Shown: positions 1-11,355 of the stretch, one piece after another
Numbering within the stretch: position 1 is the stretch's first letter
How the letters are laid out: each line of letters begins with the position of its first letter
From: Harmonia axyridis
Taxonomy: Eukaryota > Arthropoda > Insecta > Coleoptera > Coccinellidae
NCBI RefSeq assembly: GCF_914767665.1
Contig: NC_059503.1
Span: 16,058,001 to 16,122,000, forward strand
Length of the DNA: 64,000 nucleotides
Direction: 5' to 3'
Position numbers and translations under genes: made by a program
Notes under the pieces: model-generated
Told to the model about the DNA's origin: nothing
Database searches by the model: none
Seen by the model: the letters and a program-made list of their open reading frames with translations, nothing else

Positions 1-309
1 GACTTATAATAATGACCTTATCATGGAAATATTGGGTATTTTTTTTACAATATTTTTCTTCAATATTTTATTACATACTGCTATTACCCTGGTTGTTAGG
101 TGGAAATTATCCTGTTCAATTCAAGCCATCTTTAAGAGCTCAAGACTGAGGAAAAAGTCAAATAACGAATCGATGTGCTTTCAGAATTGGTACAATTATT
201 TTTAAAATTTTTTAGATCGAAACCAATAACACAAACAAAAAGAACTGAATTCAAAACATGTATCTTTCGTCAATGATATTTTCAATACAAACTTAAATTC
301 TGCAAATCA
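1..309. other. AT-rich DNA, nothing recognised
   Basis: No repeat end, protein similarity or RNA gene is recognisable here. The short open frame near the left edge (about 60 codons) is of low complexity and shows no known domain. Confidence 0.5.
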
Positions 310-574
310 AAATATTACTGAGAGATAGGAAGAGGAACACAGCCATCCGAGAGGAATGCCAGACTCAGGACATAGCTAAATGGGGAAGAAAACGACGACG
401 ATTTTGGAACGACCACGTCAGCAGAATGGACGCAGGCAGAATTGCTAGGATAGCCCGAGACGGAATCCCAGGTACCAGAAGACCAGTCGGCAGACCCCCT
501 AAGCGCTGGAAAGACTCCTGGATATCTACATCCACCGAGGACTAAAGTGGAATATACAAGCCCTAGGCTTAAAT

Positions 575-605
<31 letters not shown>

Positions 606-607
606 AA
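310..607 (+). mobile_element. 3' end of an RTE-like LINE with (GAA)n tail
   Basis: One forward frame reads through the C-terminal tail typical of RTE-like reverse transcriptases, with pieces such as KWGRKRRRFWNDHVSRM and RRPVGRPPKRWKDSW followed by a stop. The fragment then runs into about ten GAA triplets (575-607), the simple-repeat 3' tail seen on many such LINEs. Everything upstream of the tail domain is missing, as expected of a 5'-truncated insertion. Clade assignment rests only on the tail motif and the tail sequence. Confidence 0.6.
575..607. repeat. (GAA)n microsatellite, LINE tail
   Basis: About ten uninterrupted GAA repeats directly follow the stop of the LINE fragment. Position and composition fit a LINE 3' tail rather than an independent microsatellite. 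Confidence 0.8.
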
Positions 608-864
608 AATATTACTGAATGAGCCATTTTCAACATTTTGGATTTTCCACAACCGGCAGGAATGTCAATAATTCTTGAATAAACTATGAAATATCAACCC
701 GATCGGATCTGGAGTCACGAAAATATTGGGTATTTTTCCCAATATTCTTGTTGAATACTCTATGGTTCTGATGATGTGATAGCTCGACATTCTGCGATGA
801 TCTTGAAACCATTTGAGACCAACCTTATTTCTAAAATGACAGACATTTAAGTAAAATGAGATAG

Positions 865-1000
865 TAGATAAAAACCTCTAGGACCTCCAGGAAGACCGCA
901 AAAAGATGGAAAGACAGTTGAAGCTCCGTATCGGTAGAACGAGAAGAAGAAATGGGTGTAACAAGCTGTTAGCTTTCGTGAAGAAGAAGAAAGAGATAGT
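865..1000 (+). mobile_element. Second decayed LINE tail fragment
   Basis: Forward frames carry a Gly-Arg-Pro-Gln-Lys stretch followed by a Ser-Phe-Arg end and GAAGAAGAA. This parallels the fragment at 310-607, but frames are broken. Probably another truncated and older copy of a GAA-tailed LINE; confidence is low because the match is short. Confidence 0.35.
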
Positions 1001-2290
1001 AGATAAAAAGGCAGTTTACAGTATTTCAACACATCGCTATAAAAATCAGATTACCAGCAGTAACTTCCCGAAATTTCGATCACAATTAGACAGTTCGAGA
1101 TAAACGGATAAAATTGGTAATCAAAGCATACCATTACCCAGGGTCCCAAAAAGCAATCAAATCGAAATTTTAACAAACTCAGATTGGCTAAACCTGATTT
1201 GAATTGATAACGATTGAAATTAAATTCTGACCGGAACAAACGGGCTGAAACGTTTGAAGGTATAATTCGATTGCTAATGAGGGACATAAAGCTTCATTAT
1301 TGTTACCCAGAACTTATAATTCATCTGACTAGTTTAAAACGAGAAGTTGAAGTGAAATATTTCGTGAAGTTGGGTATTTAGTAGACCCTGCGTGTGCATG
1401 TCGGAAACTTTAAACTAATTAATTTGGTCGCTTAAGTTTGTATATCTATGAAGTCTGAGAATCTTTTCTGGAACGATGCAAGTTGAATAGATAACGAAGT
1501 TGAATCGGAACAAATTTTCAGTTAAAGAAGGAGATAATCTTTCCAGCCAATAAATTCGATTCTAATTGGTATCTCCATCCCAAGTAGACGAATAACATTG
1601 AATAGGATTGCGACAAAATGTTTTATGGGAGGTAACTGTTGTTTCTCCTCATTCTAGGGAATATAAAATCCTACTCGAGTTAATCATTCGATTTGAATTT
1701 ATATTCATTTATGCTGCTTGAGAATCTTCAACCTTATCGTTATTTCAAATCGGCCTTTTTGTTTCATTGAAGAGAATAGAATATAAACTATGTATGTACA
1801 TATACAGTATTTGTTAAGATCATTGTCATAAAAATTAAATTTTCTTTGAATAATAATATTTAAAGGGAGTCTAAATCTACGCCCTGTGAAATTAATTGAA
1901 TAGGTTAAAGAATCAGTAATTGGGGAAGGTGTATAACAAGCACCCATTAACTTTTACCAGAAACGGGAGATTGTTAGCTACTAGTTTGTTGCTAGGCTTG
2001 CTGAATGCCTTATCTTCTGGAATAGGCATTTAGTCATGACCTGAATATACGGCTCAACAATTGAATTTGAAACTGTTACGCTGCCAATTTATTCTCTGAA
2101 TATCAATGCTATGGATTCATAACACTGATACATTCAACTGCAATTTTCCTACGTACTGATTATTCAAGTTATCCTGGTTTTAGTCAACGCAAAGTTTCGA
2201 TTCTAATGGAAAAGAATGTTATCTATGTATATAATATTAGGTGTACAACTTTGCTTTCGCCGTTTTGCAATAAATGGTTGTAGCGGTAAG
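1001..2290. other. No gene seen
   Basis: AT-rich sequence with only short open frames lacking recognisable domains. No terminal inverted repeats or tandem structure were found by eye. Confidence 0.5.
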
Positions 2291-2292
2291 TA

Positions 2293-3205
2293 TAGGGTGT
2301 TTTTTTTCGAGGTATATAACTTTAATTTGGCATAACTGTTCAAGATGGCCACCGATTTAACAGCTGTCGAGTGATTTATTCTAAGTTTGGTTTGGCAATT
2401 CATCGTGAATAGACTCACGCCTGAACAACGCTTGCAAATAATGCAATTTTATTTCGAAAATAATGGTTCTGTGTGGAATACGTATCACGCATTACGTCCA
2501 TTTAGCGATGAAGCGCACTTCTGGTTGAATGGCTACGTCAAAAAACAAAACTGCCACATTTGGAGTGAAGCTAATCCTCAAGTGTAAGTCGAAACACCGT
2601 TACATCCAGAAAAACTGACTGTTTGGTGCGCTTTATTGGTCCGTACTTCTTCAAAAACGATGATGGCCAGAACGTTACAGTCAATGGTGATCGGTATAGA
2701 GCCATGATTACTAACTTTTTCATTCCTGAATTGAACAACCATGATGTCCAGGAGCTGTGGTTCCAACAAGACGGCGCAACATGTCACACAACTCGTGCCA
2801 CAATCGATTTATTGAAAGACACGTTTGGTGACCGCCTAATTTCACGTTTTGGACCTGTGAATTGGCCTCCAAGATCTTGTGATTTAACACCGCTAGACTA
2901 CTTTCTGTGGGGCTATGTAAAGTCATTGGTCTTTGCGGATAAGCCAAAATCCCTTGACCATTTGGAAGACAACATTCGCCGTGTTATTGCCGATATACGG
3001 CCACAAATGTTGGAAAAAGTCACCGAAAATTGGACTTCCAGATTGGACTACATCCGAGCGAGCCGTGGAGGTCATATGCCAGAAATCATATTTGAAATGT
3101 AATGCCACTAGATTATCTTGCGGATAAATAAAATTCATGTCAATCGAATAATCCATCGTTGTTTTATTGCAATTTAAAGTTCTAGAGCTCTAAAAAAACA
3201 CCCTT
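2293..3205 (+). mobile_element. DD41D mariner-like element, copy 1 (internally deleted)
   Basis: The left end reads TAGGGTGTTTTTTTT after a TA at 2291-2292. The right end is AAAAAAACACCCTT followed by CA where TA is expected, so the right TSD has mutated. The same ends delimit copy 3 at 22896-24182. At 913 bp it is about 374 bp shorter than copy 3; the missing part lies between the codons for the N-terminal helix-turn-helix start and the first catalytic Asp. The spacing between the second Asp (FQQDGATCHT) and third (DLTPLDYFLW) is 41 residues, which matches the rosa-type DD41D group of the Tc1/mariner superfamily. Confidence 0.85.
2405..3102 (+). pseudogene. DD41D transposase, deleted and frameshifted
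   Basis: Encodes remnants of a cut-and-paste DDE transposase. The start codon has become GTG (NRLTPEQR follows). Most of the DNA-binding region is deleted, then comes the first catalytic block (SDEAHFWLNG), an in-frame TAA replacing the Tyr codon of the VYVETP stretch, and a small deletion that loses the tryptophan-rich stretch after it. A clean C-terminal frame from about 2623 to 3102 holds the second and third catalytic Asp and ends HMPEIIFEM. It cannot make active protein. The identical C-terminal architecture in copies 2 and 3 confirms family membership. Confidence 0.85.
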
Positions 3206-3329
3206 CAGTCATACAAAAAGCTTAGGTATTTGTAAACATAACTCCATTGAAATATTAGACAATTTGTGTCTGAATCATGAAGTTATTCTCGATTAAACAT
3301 GTCAGCTCACGAGCCAAATTCTCGTCATT

Positions 3330-3530
3330 TGCGAGAGGTTTCAATTTTCTGGTTTAATATGAATAAATCTGCAGCTGAGGCTCATCGAATACTCTCAAAT
3401 ACCTATGGTGAGGCCGCTATTAGTGAAAGAACGTGCCAAGAGAGGTTTTAACGTTTTAAGAATGGTGGTTTTGACGTCGAAGACCAGCATGGCGGTGGAA
3501 GAGAGAAAGTCTTCAAAGATTTCTTAATAT
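3330..3530 (+). pseudogene. DD34D mariner transposase, N-terminal fragment
   Basis: A forward translation gives NMNKSAAEAHRILSNTYGEA, AISERTCQERF, a stop, then RFKNGGFDVEDQHGGGR. This is the paired helix-turn-helix start of classical mariner transposases (FKNGDFDVED block). The match stops near 3530 and no catalytic domain follows, so it is a truncated relic. It is distinct from the DD41D family immediately upstream. Confidence 0.75.
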
Positions 3531-3822
3531 AGTAGCCATATGGGAAGTTGTGAATTCGAGTGCTCCATATTATTTCGTGAATTAAAGACGCAATATATTT
3601 TAAATATTGGCGAAATTATAAAAGAGTAAATACAAGTAGAAAGTTCATATTTGGCTGAGTGATTTTCAAATCAATTTAATTTTTTTTCGCGTGTATTTGC
3701 GATTATTTGAGTGGAAATTTATCATTCATTCCGGGATATCCTGATTATCACACGACATCTGGAGGTATCACAAGCAAGAGTTATAAAGCGTAACATACAC
3801 GTCGAGATATCGAAAAAGGAGG

Positions 3823-4775
3823 ATGGCAGTAAATGAGGAACTAGCGAGGTTTTTAAAGACTGAATTTGCCAATCAAACCATCATTATCAAGGAGGAACTT
3901 GCGTTAAGTTAAGAGAAGAAATAAAGCAGGTGGGGATAGACACGGGTGAAAGATTGGAAAACTGTGAACAAAGACTCTCCAGAGTAGAAAGCGAGATATT
4001 GGAGATAAAGAGAAGATCGTTGAAGAATAATATCATCATCTCTGGATTGGAACCCGATAGTTCCAATTTGGTAAAGTGCGTTGTCTCCAAACTGAATGCC
4101 ATTTTGAATATCAATCTGCTAGAAACAGAAGTTAATAATATATATAGATTGGGAAAAACTAAACCAGTGGTAAAAATCGAATTTGTATCCTTCCTGGCCA
4201 AGTCTAAGGTTATAAAGAATCGACACAAATTAAAGGGATCCCGTATTTTCATAAACGAAGACCTTTGTGAAGAAGATCGTGACGATTTCAAAATACTGCG
4301 CCAACAACTGAACTTGGCAAGAGCGAACAATCAGAGGGCATACATCTGGCAAAAGCTCCTTGTCGTAAATGGTGAGAAATTTTCTGTGCAGCAACTTAAG
4401 ACTCAAACTGTATTGGAACTACAGACTCATATTGAAGAAAATCCATCTAGCATACCAACTGATTTAGTAAGCAGCGCACCTAATAGTCCGGCCCCCATAT
4501 CCCGTATTACACAGATGTTAACTGAACACGAACACTTGACAGTGGAAGAGGACTCTAAGATCAGCAAGGAGATTTCAACGATTAATCAGGTGCTGGAAAG
4601 AACCAAGGAGTGGGAAATAAAGAGCAGAACGAGATCACAGTCTTCGGGGAGTAGTAGTGCCAGGAGAGAGCAAAAACTGGTAACAACAGAACCAAAGCAG
4701 TCATCAGGTAGTGGAGTTGCCAAGAAAGAACAAAAAGCTGATAACAGTGGAAAGAAAGGAAAGAAGGGAGGTTAG
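3823..4775 (+). pseudogene. LINE ORF1 protein (RNA-binding), one frameshift
   Basis: ORF1 proteins bind the LINE RNA as nucleic-acid chaperones. The likely start is ATG 3823 (MAVNEELARFLKTEF). That frame stops at about 3910, and reading continues in another frame (REEIKQVG) to TAG 4773-4775, giving about 317 codons, so one small indel near 3900-3908 breaks it. After a predicted coiled coil rich in Glu/Arg comes a segment starting NNIIISGLEP and containing VVKIEFVSF, KGSRIFINEDL and a YIWQKLLVVNGEKF end, which matches the RRM plus C-terminal domain layout of L1-type ORF1 proteins. The tail is Lys/Ser/Gly-rich. No CCHC zinc knuckles are visible. The 56-nt gap to ORF2 suits reinitiation. Confidence 0.75.
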
Positions 4776-5185
4776 AAAAGCTAAGGTAAACTACTCTTTA
4801 TTCATCTATTTTAAGTTTTAATTGTATATACATGGATCAATTCTTGAGGGATTTTGAGGGGGAAACACATGAAGCAGAATATATAGATTATGTTGGGGAT
4901 CTCAAACATTATAACATAGAATCAAAATTTAAAATCATTCACAATAATATCAGAAGTATCGACAGGAATTTTGACGAGTTCAAATTAATGTTGAGAACAT
5001 ATACAGATGATTTTCATGTGATTGTTTTAACGGAAACATTTATGATAGATAACGTGGATCTTTATAAAATCGAAGGATACACATACATGTATAATTATGG
5101 AACTTTCAACAAAAATGACGGGGTTGTGATATATATCAGGAACGATTTGATGTTTAACGGCAAGATAATAAGTATAGGAGAAATT

Positions 5186-5500
5186 CAGGGCCGGATTAAA
5201 CTCTTTTCCGCCCCTAGGCCAAAAACAATTTGCCGCCCCTATGAGTCCACAAGATTCCACTTGTTCCGGAATCTCCATAATGCTTTCAGCTTTGTTTGAT
5301 GTGTTGTTACCACTTGTTGAAGGTTGATCGAATTCTTGTTGAATTTCACTCAGCTCTGTCGAGTCCACTTTTTGTTTTTTATCACCTTTTTGTAAAAAGG
5401 TGTCAATCTTGGGAATCTTTTTCACCAGTTCCTCATTTTTTTCTGATCTTTCCTTTGCTCGTTTTCTATATTCACAACCACTTTCACGTTTTCTTGACAT
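5186..5500 (-). pseudogene. hAT transposase N-terminal remnant
   Basis: From ATG at 5498-5500 the minus strand reads MSRKRESGCEYRKRAKERSE, then a Lys/Glu-rich helix and KIPKIDTFLQKG. This resembles the N-terminal leader of hAT-like transposases with TTF-type zinc fingers (the DUF4371/ZMYM-like group). About 105 codons stay open before the frame leaves the element through its left end into LINE sequence. The zinc finger and the catalytic domain are missing. Confidence 0.6.
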
Positions 5501-6158
5501 TGCGAAAAAAATAATGAACAAGTAGATCTGAAGATAAGTTCCCACAAAATTTATTTATACTAAAAATTGCACTAGCAATGTTTAAAAATGACTGGCGACA
5601 ACTCTATAGTGGTTAGTTCTCGATTCTGAGTGTATTGCATGGACGGAAAAATAGGACTGACGAGCTGCCAGTGCCGATTCCGAAATTCATGCAAAAAATT
5701 TAACTAGTTACTTGCATCCATTGAAAATAATACCTACTAGGGCAACTAATCAAACGTGCCGCATTCATATTTTAAATATTATGCCAGTCCTCTGATTTCC
5801 CTGACAGTAATCCGTGTTTTATTAGTAGCAATTACAATTTACGATAGGATAGGTTTTCCACGTTCTCTTTGATGCGCTTAACCGCCGACAGTGCCGACTG
5901 CTGTTCGGTTTTAGGGCGGCTCCTTTGATTTTCAGATTACCGAGGGGTGTGAAAAATGCAACAATATTTCTATCTTCCATTCAAAAGAATTATACATCGG
6001 TAATGAAAAAATGTGCGAAATTTTCGAAGATGGCTATTTCTACATTTTCGTAGAGGAGTTAAAGAATTTTTTTTTATTAACCGAAAAATTTGCCGCCCCT
6101 AAAATTGTGCCGCCCCTAGGCCATGGCCTATGTTGGCCTAGGCGGTAATAGGGCACTG
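5186..6158 (-). mobile_element. Non-autonomous hAT transposon inside LINE ORF2
   Basis: A 973-bp insertion is flanked by the exact 8-bp duplication GAGAAATT (5178-5185 and 6159-6166). The ends are CAGGGCCGGATTA on the left and, reverse-complemented, CAGTGCCCTATTA on the right, an imperfect 13-bp terminal repeat beginning CAG as in hAT elements. Subterminal copies of GCCGCCCCTA sit near both ends. It keeps only the first part of a transposase on the minus strand, so it must have been mobilised in trans. It postdates the LINE. Confidence 0.88.
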
Positions 6159-9033
6159 GAGAAATTAAAGCGGTGGAACTAGACCTTGTATTCGAAATGA
6201 AAAAACTTAAAATAACAGGAATCTATCGTTCTCCAAAAGGATGTCCAAAAAAGTTCAATAGAGACTTAGCTGAATACATTGGAACAACAACAAGTAATGA
6301 TAGTACGTGGGATTATCATTTAATTGTAGGAGATATTAACATTGATCTTTTATCGAATAATGAAATAGTTGATGAATACATGAATGTCTTCAGTTTTTTT
6401 GGATATAAATCCTATATAAATAATGTAACTAGGCCTTCTAGTGGTAGTTGCCTTGACCATATATTTCTGAGATGTCGCCAATCTGTTGTAAATCAGAATA
6501 GATCGTTTATTATTCGTACGGACATCACTGATCATTATGCAATTAGTTTATGCCTCAACCTGAAAGAAAAACCTCCCGAAAAAGTTATTAAATATAAAAC
6601 TTATATTGATTATCAGAAATTAAAAAATGATTTAAAGGAAATTGATTGGCACGAATTGATGAAAAATAAAGATGTAGACTCATTCGCAGAATTGTTTATT
6701 GATTTATTAAAACATTACACACAGAAACATACAACAAAAATTGAGTTGAGCCATAGGAAATCTGGGAGAAGCAACTGGATCACTCAGGGATTACTAAGAG
6801 CCATAAACAGAAAAAACTATTTATACAAGGAAATGATGAAATATCAATACAATACTGAGTTGAAACAACAATATACAAGATACAGAAATATTTTACACAA
6901 GTTGATCAGGAATGCTAAAAGAGATTACATGAACACCTTTGTCACGAAATACACTTCAGCAACAAAATCACTTTGGTCTTACGTGGATAACCTCTGCGGT
7001 AGATCCAAACCTGCAACAGAAATAAAATCTATCATTAATAATGAAGGACAGGAAGTAACAAACACGGAACAAATTGTAGAGGAATTCGGAAGATATTACA
7101 ACGAAGTAGGTAAAAAGCTAGCAGATAATATACCTTATAGTTTAGAAAAGAAAGAGGGTGAAATTTTTTGTAATGAGACATTTTTTCTATTCCCAACAAG
7201 TCCAAATGAAGTGAAAGAAGTGATACAAAAACAAAAAAACGGAGGATCTCCTGGCGTTGATGGAATTAGATCAGAACTGCTGAAGAATATTCAAGAAGAA
7301 ATTGTTGAACCCCTTGTATTAATGACGAATATGTGTTTCGAGTCAGCTAGGTTTCCTAGAATTTTCAAAGTGGGGGTTATCAAACCAATTTTTAAATCAG
7401 GAGAAAAGGACAAGATGACAAATTATAGACCGATATGTCTTATATCGAATGTAGCCAAAATTGTAGAGAAATTATTGAAGATCAGAATTGTCAAGTTCCT
7501 AGAAAAAAATAAAATTATATCTGAACACCAGTACGGTTTCAGAGAAGGTAAATCGACTGAAGATGCGATTAGGAGAATGATAGCGAGGATATACAGTTGG
7601 TTAGATGGTAGAAAAACTGGTCTGTGTGTCTTTGTAGACCTTGAAAAGGCCTTCGATACTGTTTCACACAAAAAACTTTTAGATAAACTCTACCGAAACG
7701 GATTCCGGGGTAAATCATATGAATTATTGAAAAGCTATTTAACTGATAGAGTCCAATTTGTAAAAATAAAGGATTATTCTAGTAAGATGAGGAACATCGA
7801 ATGTGGAGTACCCCAAGGAACAGTGATGGGACCGATATTGTTCTTAGTTTATATGAATGGTTTATTACAAATGGAGAAGAAAGGTGAGGTTATCAGTTTT
7901 GCGGATGACACTGCCATATTGTACGAGGGAAATTCTTGGCAAGAACTGAAATCTGAGTCTGAAAAAGACCTTTTCAAAATAAAACAGTGGTTTGAGATGA
8001 ATGAATTAACAATGAACGTGAAAAAAACAAAGTACTTACCGTTTACTTCCTATGAGTCAGGTCTTCCGAACTTGGGTCCTCTGAAAGTCAACGATTGCAC
8101 AATCATACCCGAAACTGACTCCATCAAGTATCTCGGCATTACCATCGATAGACATCTAAAATGGAACTTACATATAGACAATTTGGTAAGAAAACTTAGA
8201 TGCCTTCTATCAAAGTTTAGATACCTTAAAAAGTATTTGGAAATAGAAAGGCTAATGCAGATATATAATGCTCTATGCCAATCGCTGATAAAGTATGGAA
8301 TTATTGCCTGGGGTGGAGCATACGAATGTCATATAAAAAGAGTAGAAGTGGTCCAGAAATGGTTGCTCCGTGTAATCTACGGAAAGCCCCATTTGTTTCC
8401 TTCAGACGAATTATACTTCTTATCGCGGGCAATGAATCCTCAACAGTTATTTGTATCCCAGATATTAACGGCCATCTGTTCTAGAAGAATACAACTCACA
8501 TTAAGACAAACCGATTGCAGTTATGAAACAAGAAGTAAGATAATTCACGTGATTCCTAGAGCAGAAAAGCGAATTGGACAAAGATGCTTCACATACCTGG
8601 CTCCACGCATTTATAGTATGATCCCGAAGAACCTGAAAGACATAAGACACAATAAGAAACAACAAATTATGATAAGGAAATGGATTTTTGAAAAAGGAAG
8701 AAAATATATTCAATCCATAATCAATGGTTGAATCATGGATGAAACCTCATATCCAAGAATTCCTGCCTACCTTAGATCGGCCTCTAGATGATGCACCGGT
8801 AATCCTCAACAGCATGTCACCAAGGTTACAACACTAAAGAGTCATCACTGAGTTCTCGACACTTCAAGTTATCCTCATTTTGATATGATTCGATCAATTC
8901 CATTATTTATTCAGTTTTTATTCAGAATTAGATTTATTTCAAATGTGGCTATTGTAATATTGTTCATATGTTAATTGTATATCGCGTACAGGCTTCAGCC
9001 TCTGCGATTTATGTTTATGTCACAATAAACTAT

Positions 9034-9060
9034 TATTTATTTATTTATTTATTTATTTAT
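9034..9060. repeat. (TTTA)n tail of the LINE
   Basis: About six to seven TTTA/TTAT units follow AATAAA and the short 3' UTR of the LINE and mark its 3' end. Confidence 0.8.
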
Positions 9061-10312
9061 GCATGCAGATTTGAAGGTATTACTTGATCAAGACTCGTGT
9101 CAAATGCAACAAGAATTGGCAGGATCATTAGTTCATACATATATGTAAATTGTTCACCCTGTATTTTAGAAAAAAGTAAGAAAATGAGAACGACAGTTAT
9201 GTTCTCAAGGAATCAAGTTACAATCCAAAAACCATAATTGCAAAAATAGGCCTAATGGTTCAAGAGAAAATGAACTACAAACTTCATTGAGATTTCGTCC
9301 GTTTTCCTAATTTTGTCGATGTGCATAGATTTGTTTCTGGTAATACCAATGATACTATCGGTAAAAGCACTGTATGACGATAAAATGTTGTAATTTTTCA
9401 ATCACATTTCTAAAAATTTACACAAAGAGTATTTATGTTCATAACGCTATAAGAAATGATTTCCAAAATATTTTCGATGCAAATTTTAGCTAGAGAAAGT
9501 GAGATCACTATTCAACATTGCTGAGTAAGATGCAATTGATTTTCCCTTCACGTCTGCCAACTTTCAATAACTTCATCATCTATCCATTCTCTTCAAATTT
9601 GATTCATTCAACCACTTTCGGAATCGCAAGACACCTAGAATTCCCAATAAAGGAAACACATTGACTTGTCCCTCGGGAGCATCCACAACCCGGAATTTGT
9701 CGAATTATACGGTCCACAAAAAGATAATCTCATCACACGCTTCACGTCACATGACATGTTTGGCTAAAATTTCTCCTGATAAGTATGTGAGCACATTTTG
9801 GAACACATGTTGGTTACCAGAGCGATATTGTACGTGACGTGAGAATATATTTCATCCTCAGATTTACTGCTCCGAAATTTCACGTACGATTTCCCCTGGC
9901 TAGGTTACTCCCTCAAACGACTTTTTCTGAATCAAGCGGGCGCCACCCCAGTGTTCGAAAAGGTCTTTGGTTACGACGTTGGAGAGCCCTCCGAACATAA
10001 CAGACGAAAAGGTCTTAAAGGCCAGTTGTAGAAGGCAGTAATTAAGCTTTGAAGGTGTTTCGTTAGTCGAACCTGGATCGTCATTTTTCGTTGTAATGGC
10101 GTTTTCGAGCTGCTAAGAAAATTGGTGTATATGTTTTATGGTTTGAGTTGAGTGATGTTTTGTATATTATGAGAAACGAGTGAAGAAATGTGTTGAATTT
10201 ATCAATGTGCTTTTGAAAATTATCAGTTATTATGATCCTTTTATGTTTGTGCTTCATTCGTTATCACGCAGAATATATAGAAGTGAATAGACAAATTCTT
10301 CAGTTTTATTCA
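9061..10312. other. No gene seen; one MITE-like end and a GC-richer island
   Basis: A TTCACCCTGTA sequence near 9155-9165 resembles the right end of TA-flanking MITEs elsewhere in the window, but no matching left end was found. From about 9640 to 10090 the sequence is noticeably less AT-rich and not obviously repetitive. No open frame of interest is present. Confidence 0.4.
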
Positions 10313-10449
10313 TGGAAATATCTACGATATAATGGACTGTATAAAAATATAAAATAAAATATAAATAAATAATTCCTGCGCTGGTTAAATCGTTTATTTA
10401 TAGTTTATTTTATATTTCTATACAGTCCATTAAATCGTAGATATTTCCA
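10313..10449. repeat. Hairpin with 58-bp arms
   Basis: The arm 10313-10370 (starting TGGAAATATCTACGAT) is the reverse complement of 10392-10449 with about three mismatches, separated by a 21-nt spacer. No clear target duplication flanks it. It may be a tiny foldback MITE or a palindromic duplication. Confidence 0.8.
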
Positions 10450-11355
10450 GATACATTAGTTGAAAATAATACTATATTCACCTATAAATGTGAATTAGTT
10501 TTTCTTAATAACATGAATCATTTGACAAATTTAAAAATTGAAGGCGAATTCCTTGTTATTCATTTCCAGGTATTCTTTTGCTCTATTGCTACTGATTTAG
10601 GATGATTAGGCACCTATAACTCACATGACTCTGTATATTATCTGATGACTGAAACTTATCTGGTATCAATACACCATTATTTGGAAAAATTTTCATCAAA
10701 ACTTCTCTTAAATGAGTCTTCTACACGATTGCACTATTTTTCATTAGATCCTCTAGCATCATTATTTGACTCTCACCCACCGAGCACTAGCAGATCTAAG
10801 ATATCCTCACTAGTGTAGACAAGAAATATTGCTGACAATCTTCTCGTAGAATTGCCAGTGTACAAGGTTGGATTTTTTAAATAGAGGTGACTATCTGAAA
10901 ATTTTCGCAGTTATTCTAGAAAGGGCATAATTACTACAAGGCAGGACTGTACATACATTTTTTCTATGATTGTCTTATGTGTAGATATAATAATATATGA
11001 GATGGTCACAAGGTTTTTTTTTAATGTGTCTTTTCCTATGAGTTTTTGTGTCTAGAATAGTAACAATGATCTCATTCTCCATAATTTTAACATCATCTGC
11101 AGACATTTTGATTGTTTTATTTAGTTCTAGAAGCTTCGCCAAGTCCTATCAGAAAGCATCACATAAAAAATTCCACGTTTGGGGCTGTCAAAAATAATCT
11201 TTCTCTGTTGCTTTTTTTAACTCCGTATACGACATTTCTCTTCCACTCTTTTTTTTTTTTGATTCTAAACAAGCTCGTAACATGGAATATTTTAGCCATA
11301 AAGATGAAGGTGCATATCAATTATGTTCAGATCTATGATATCTCAATTAATATTA
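10450..11355. other. No gene seen
   Basis: AT-rich, no repeat boundaries. A 118-codon frame beginning at 11112 runs into the arm of the foldback element and has no domain, so I do not treat it as a gene. Confidence 0.45.

Larger units (their letters stand above)
4832..8731 (+). pseudogene. LINE ORF2: APE endonuclease and reverse transcriptase, split by hAT
   Basis: ORF2 nicks the target and reverse-transcribes the RNA. The first part (4832-5185) has the endonuclease start (IIHNNIRSI, VLTETF, GVVIYIRND). The second (6159-8731) continues with GIYRSPKG, GDINIDLL and CLDHIFLRC, then the RT: GGSPGVDGIRSELL, PIFKSGEKDKMTNYRPI, HQYGFREGKST, FVDLEKAFDTVSH, VPQGTVMGPILF and the catalytic FADD at about 7898-7909. 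The C-terminal part is Arg/Lys-rich. The hAT insertion plus duplicated target adds 981 nt, a multiple of three, so both halves lie in the same frame. Stops inside the hAT sequence still prevent a full product. Apart from the insertion I see no stop or frameshift. A start at 6173 would need GTG and is not a real initiation site. Confidence 0.9.
3540..9060 (+). mobile_element. Jockey/CR1-type LINE, nearly complete
   Basis: Two consecutive ORFs (ORF1 from 3823, ORF2 from 4832), a 3' UTR with AATAAA near 9024 and a (TTTA)n tail at 9034-9060 define an APE-type non-LTR retrotransposon. The 5' boundary is uncertain: about 280 bp of possible 5' UTR lie between the upstream mariner scrap and ORF1. After removing the nested hAT element, ORF2 is open for about 972 codons, and ORF1 has a single evident frameshift. 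It is the youngest and most complete element in the window. Clade is inferred from the RT, an L1-like ORF1 and the simple-repeat tail, and could be refined by RT phylogeny. Confidence 0.85.

Noticed and set aside
6173..6175. Apparent start codon of a large RT protein
   Set aside because: The codon is GTG and lies in the middle of the endonuclease domain just after the hAT target duplication; the true ORF2 start is ATG 4832.
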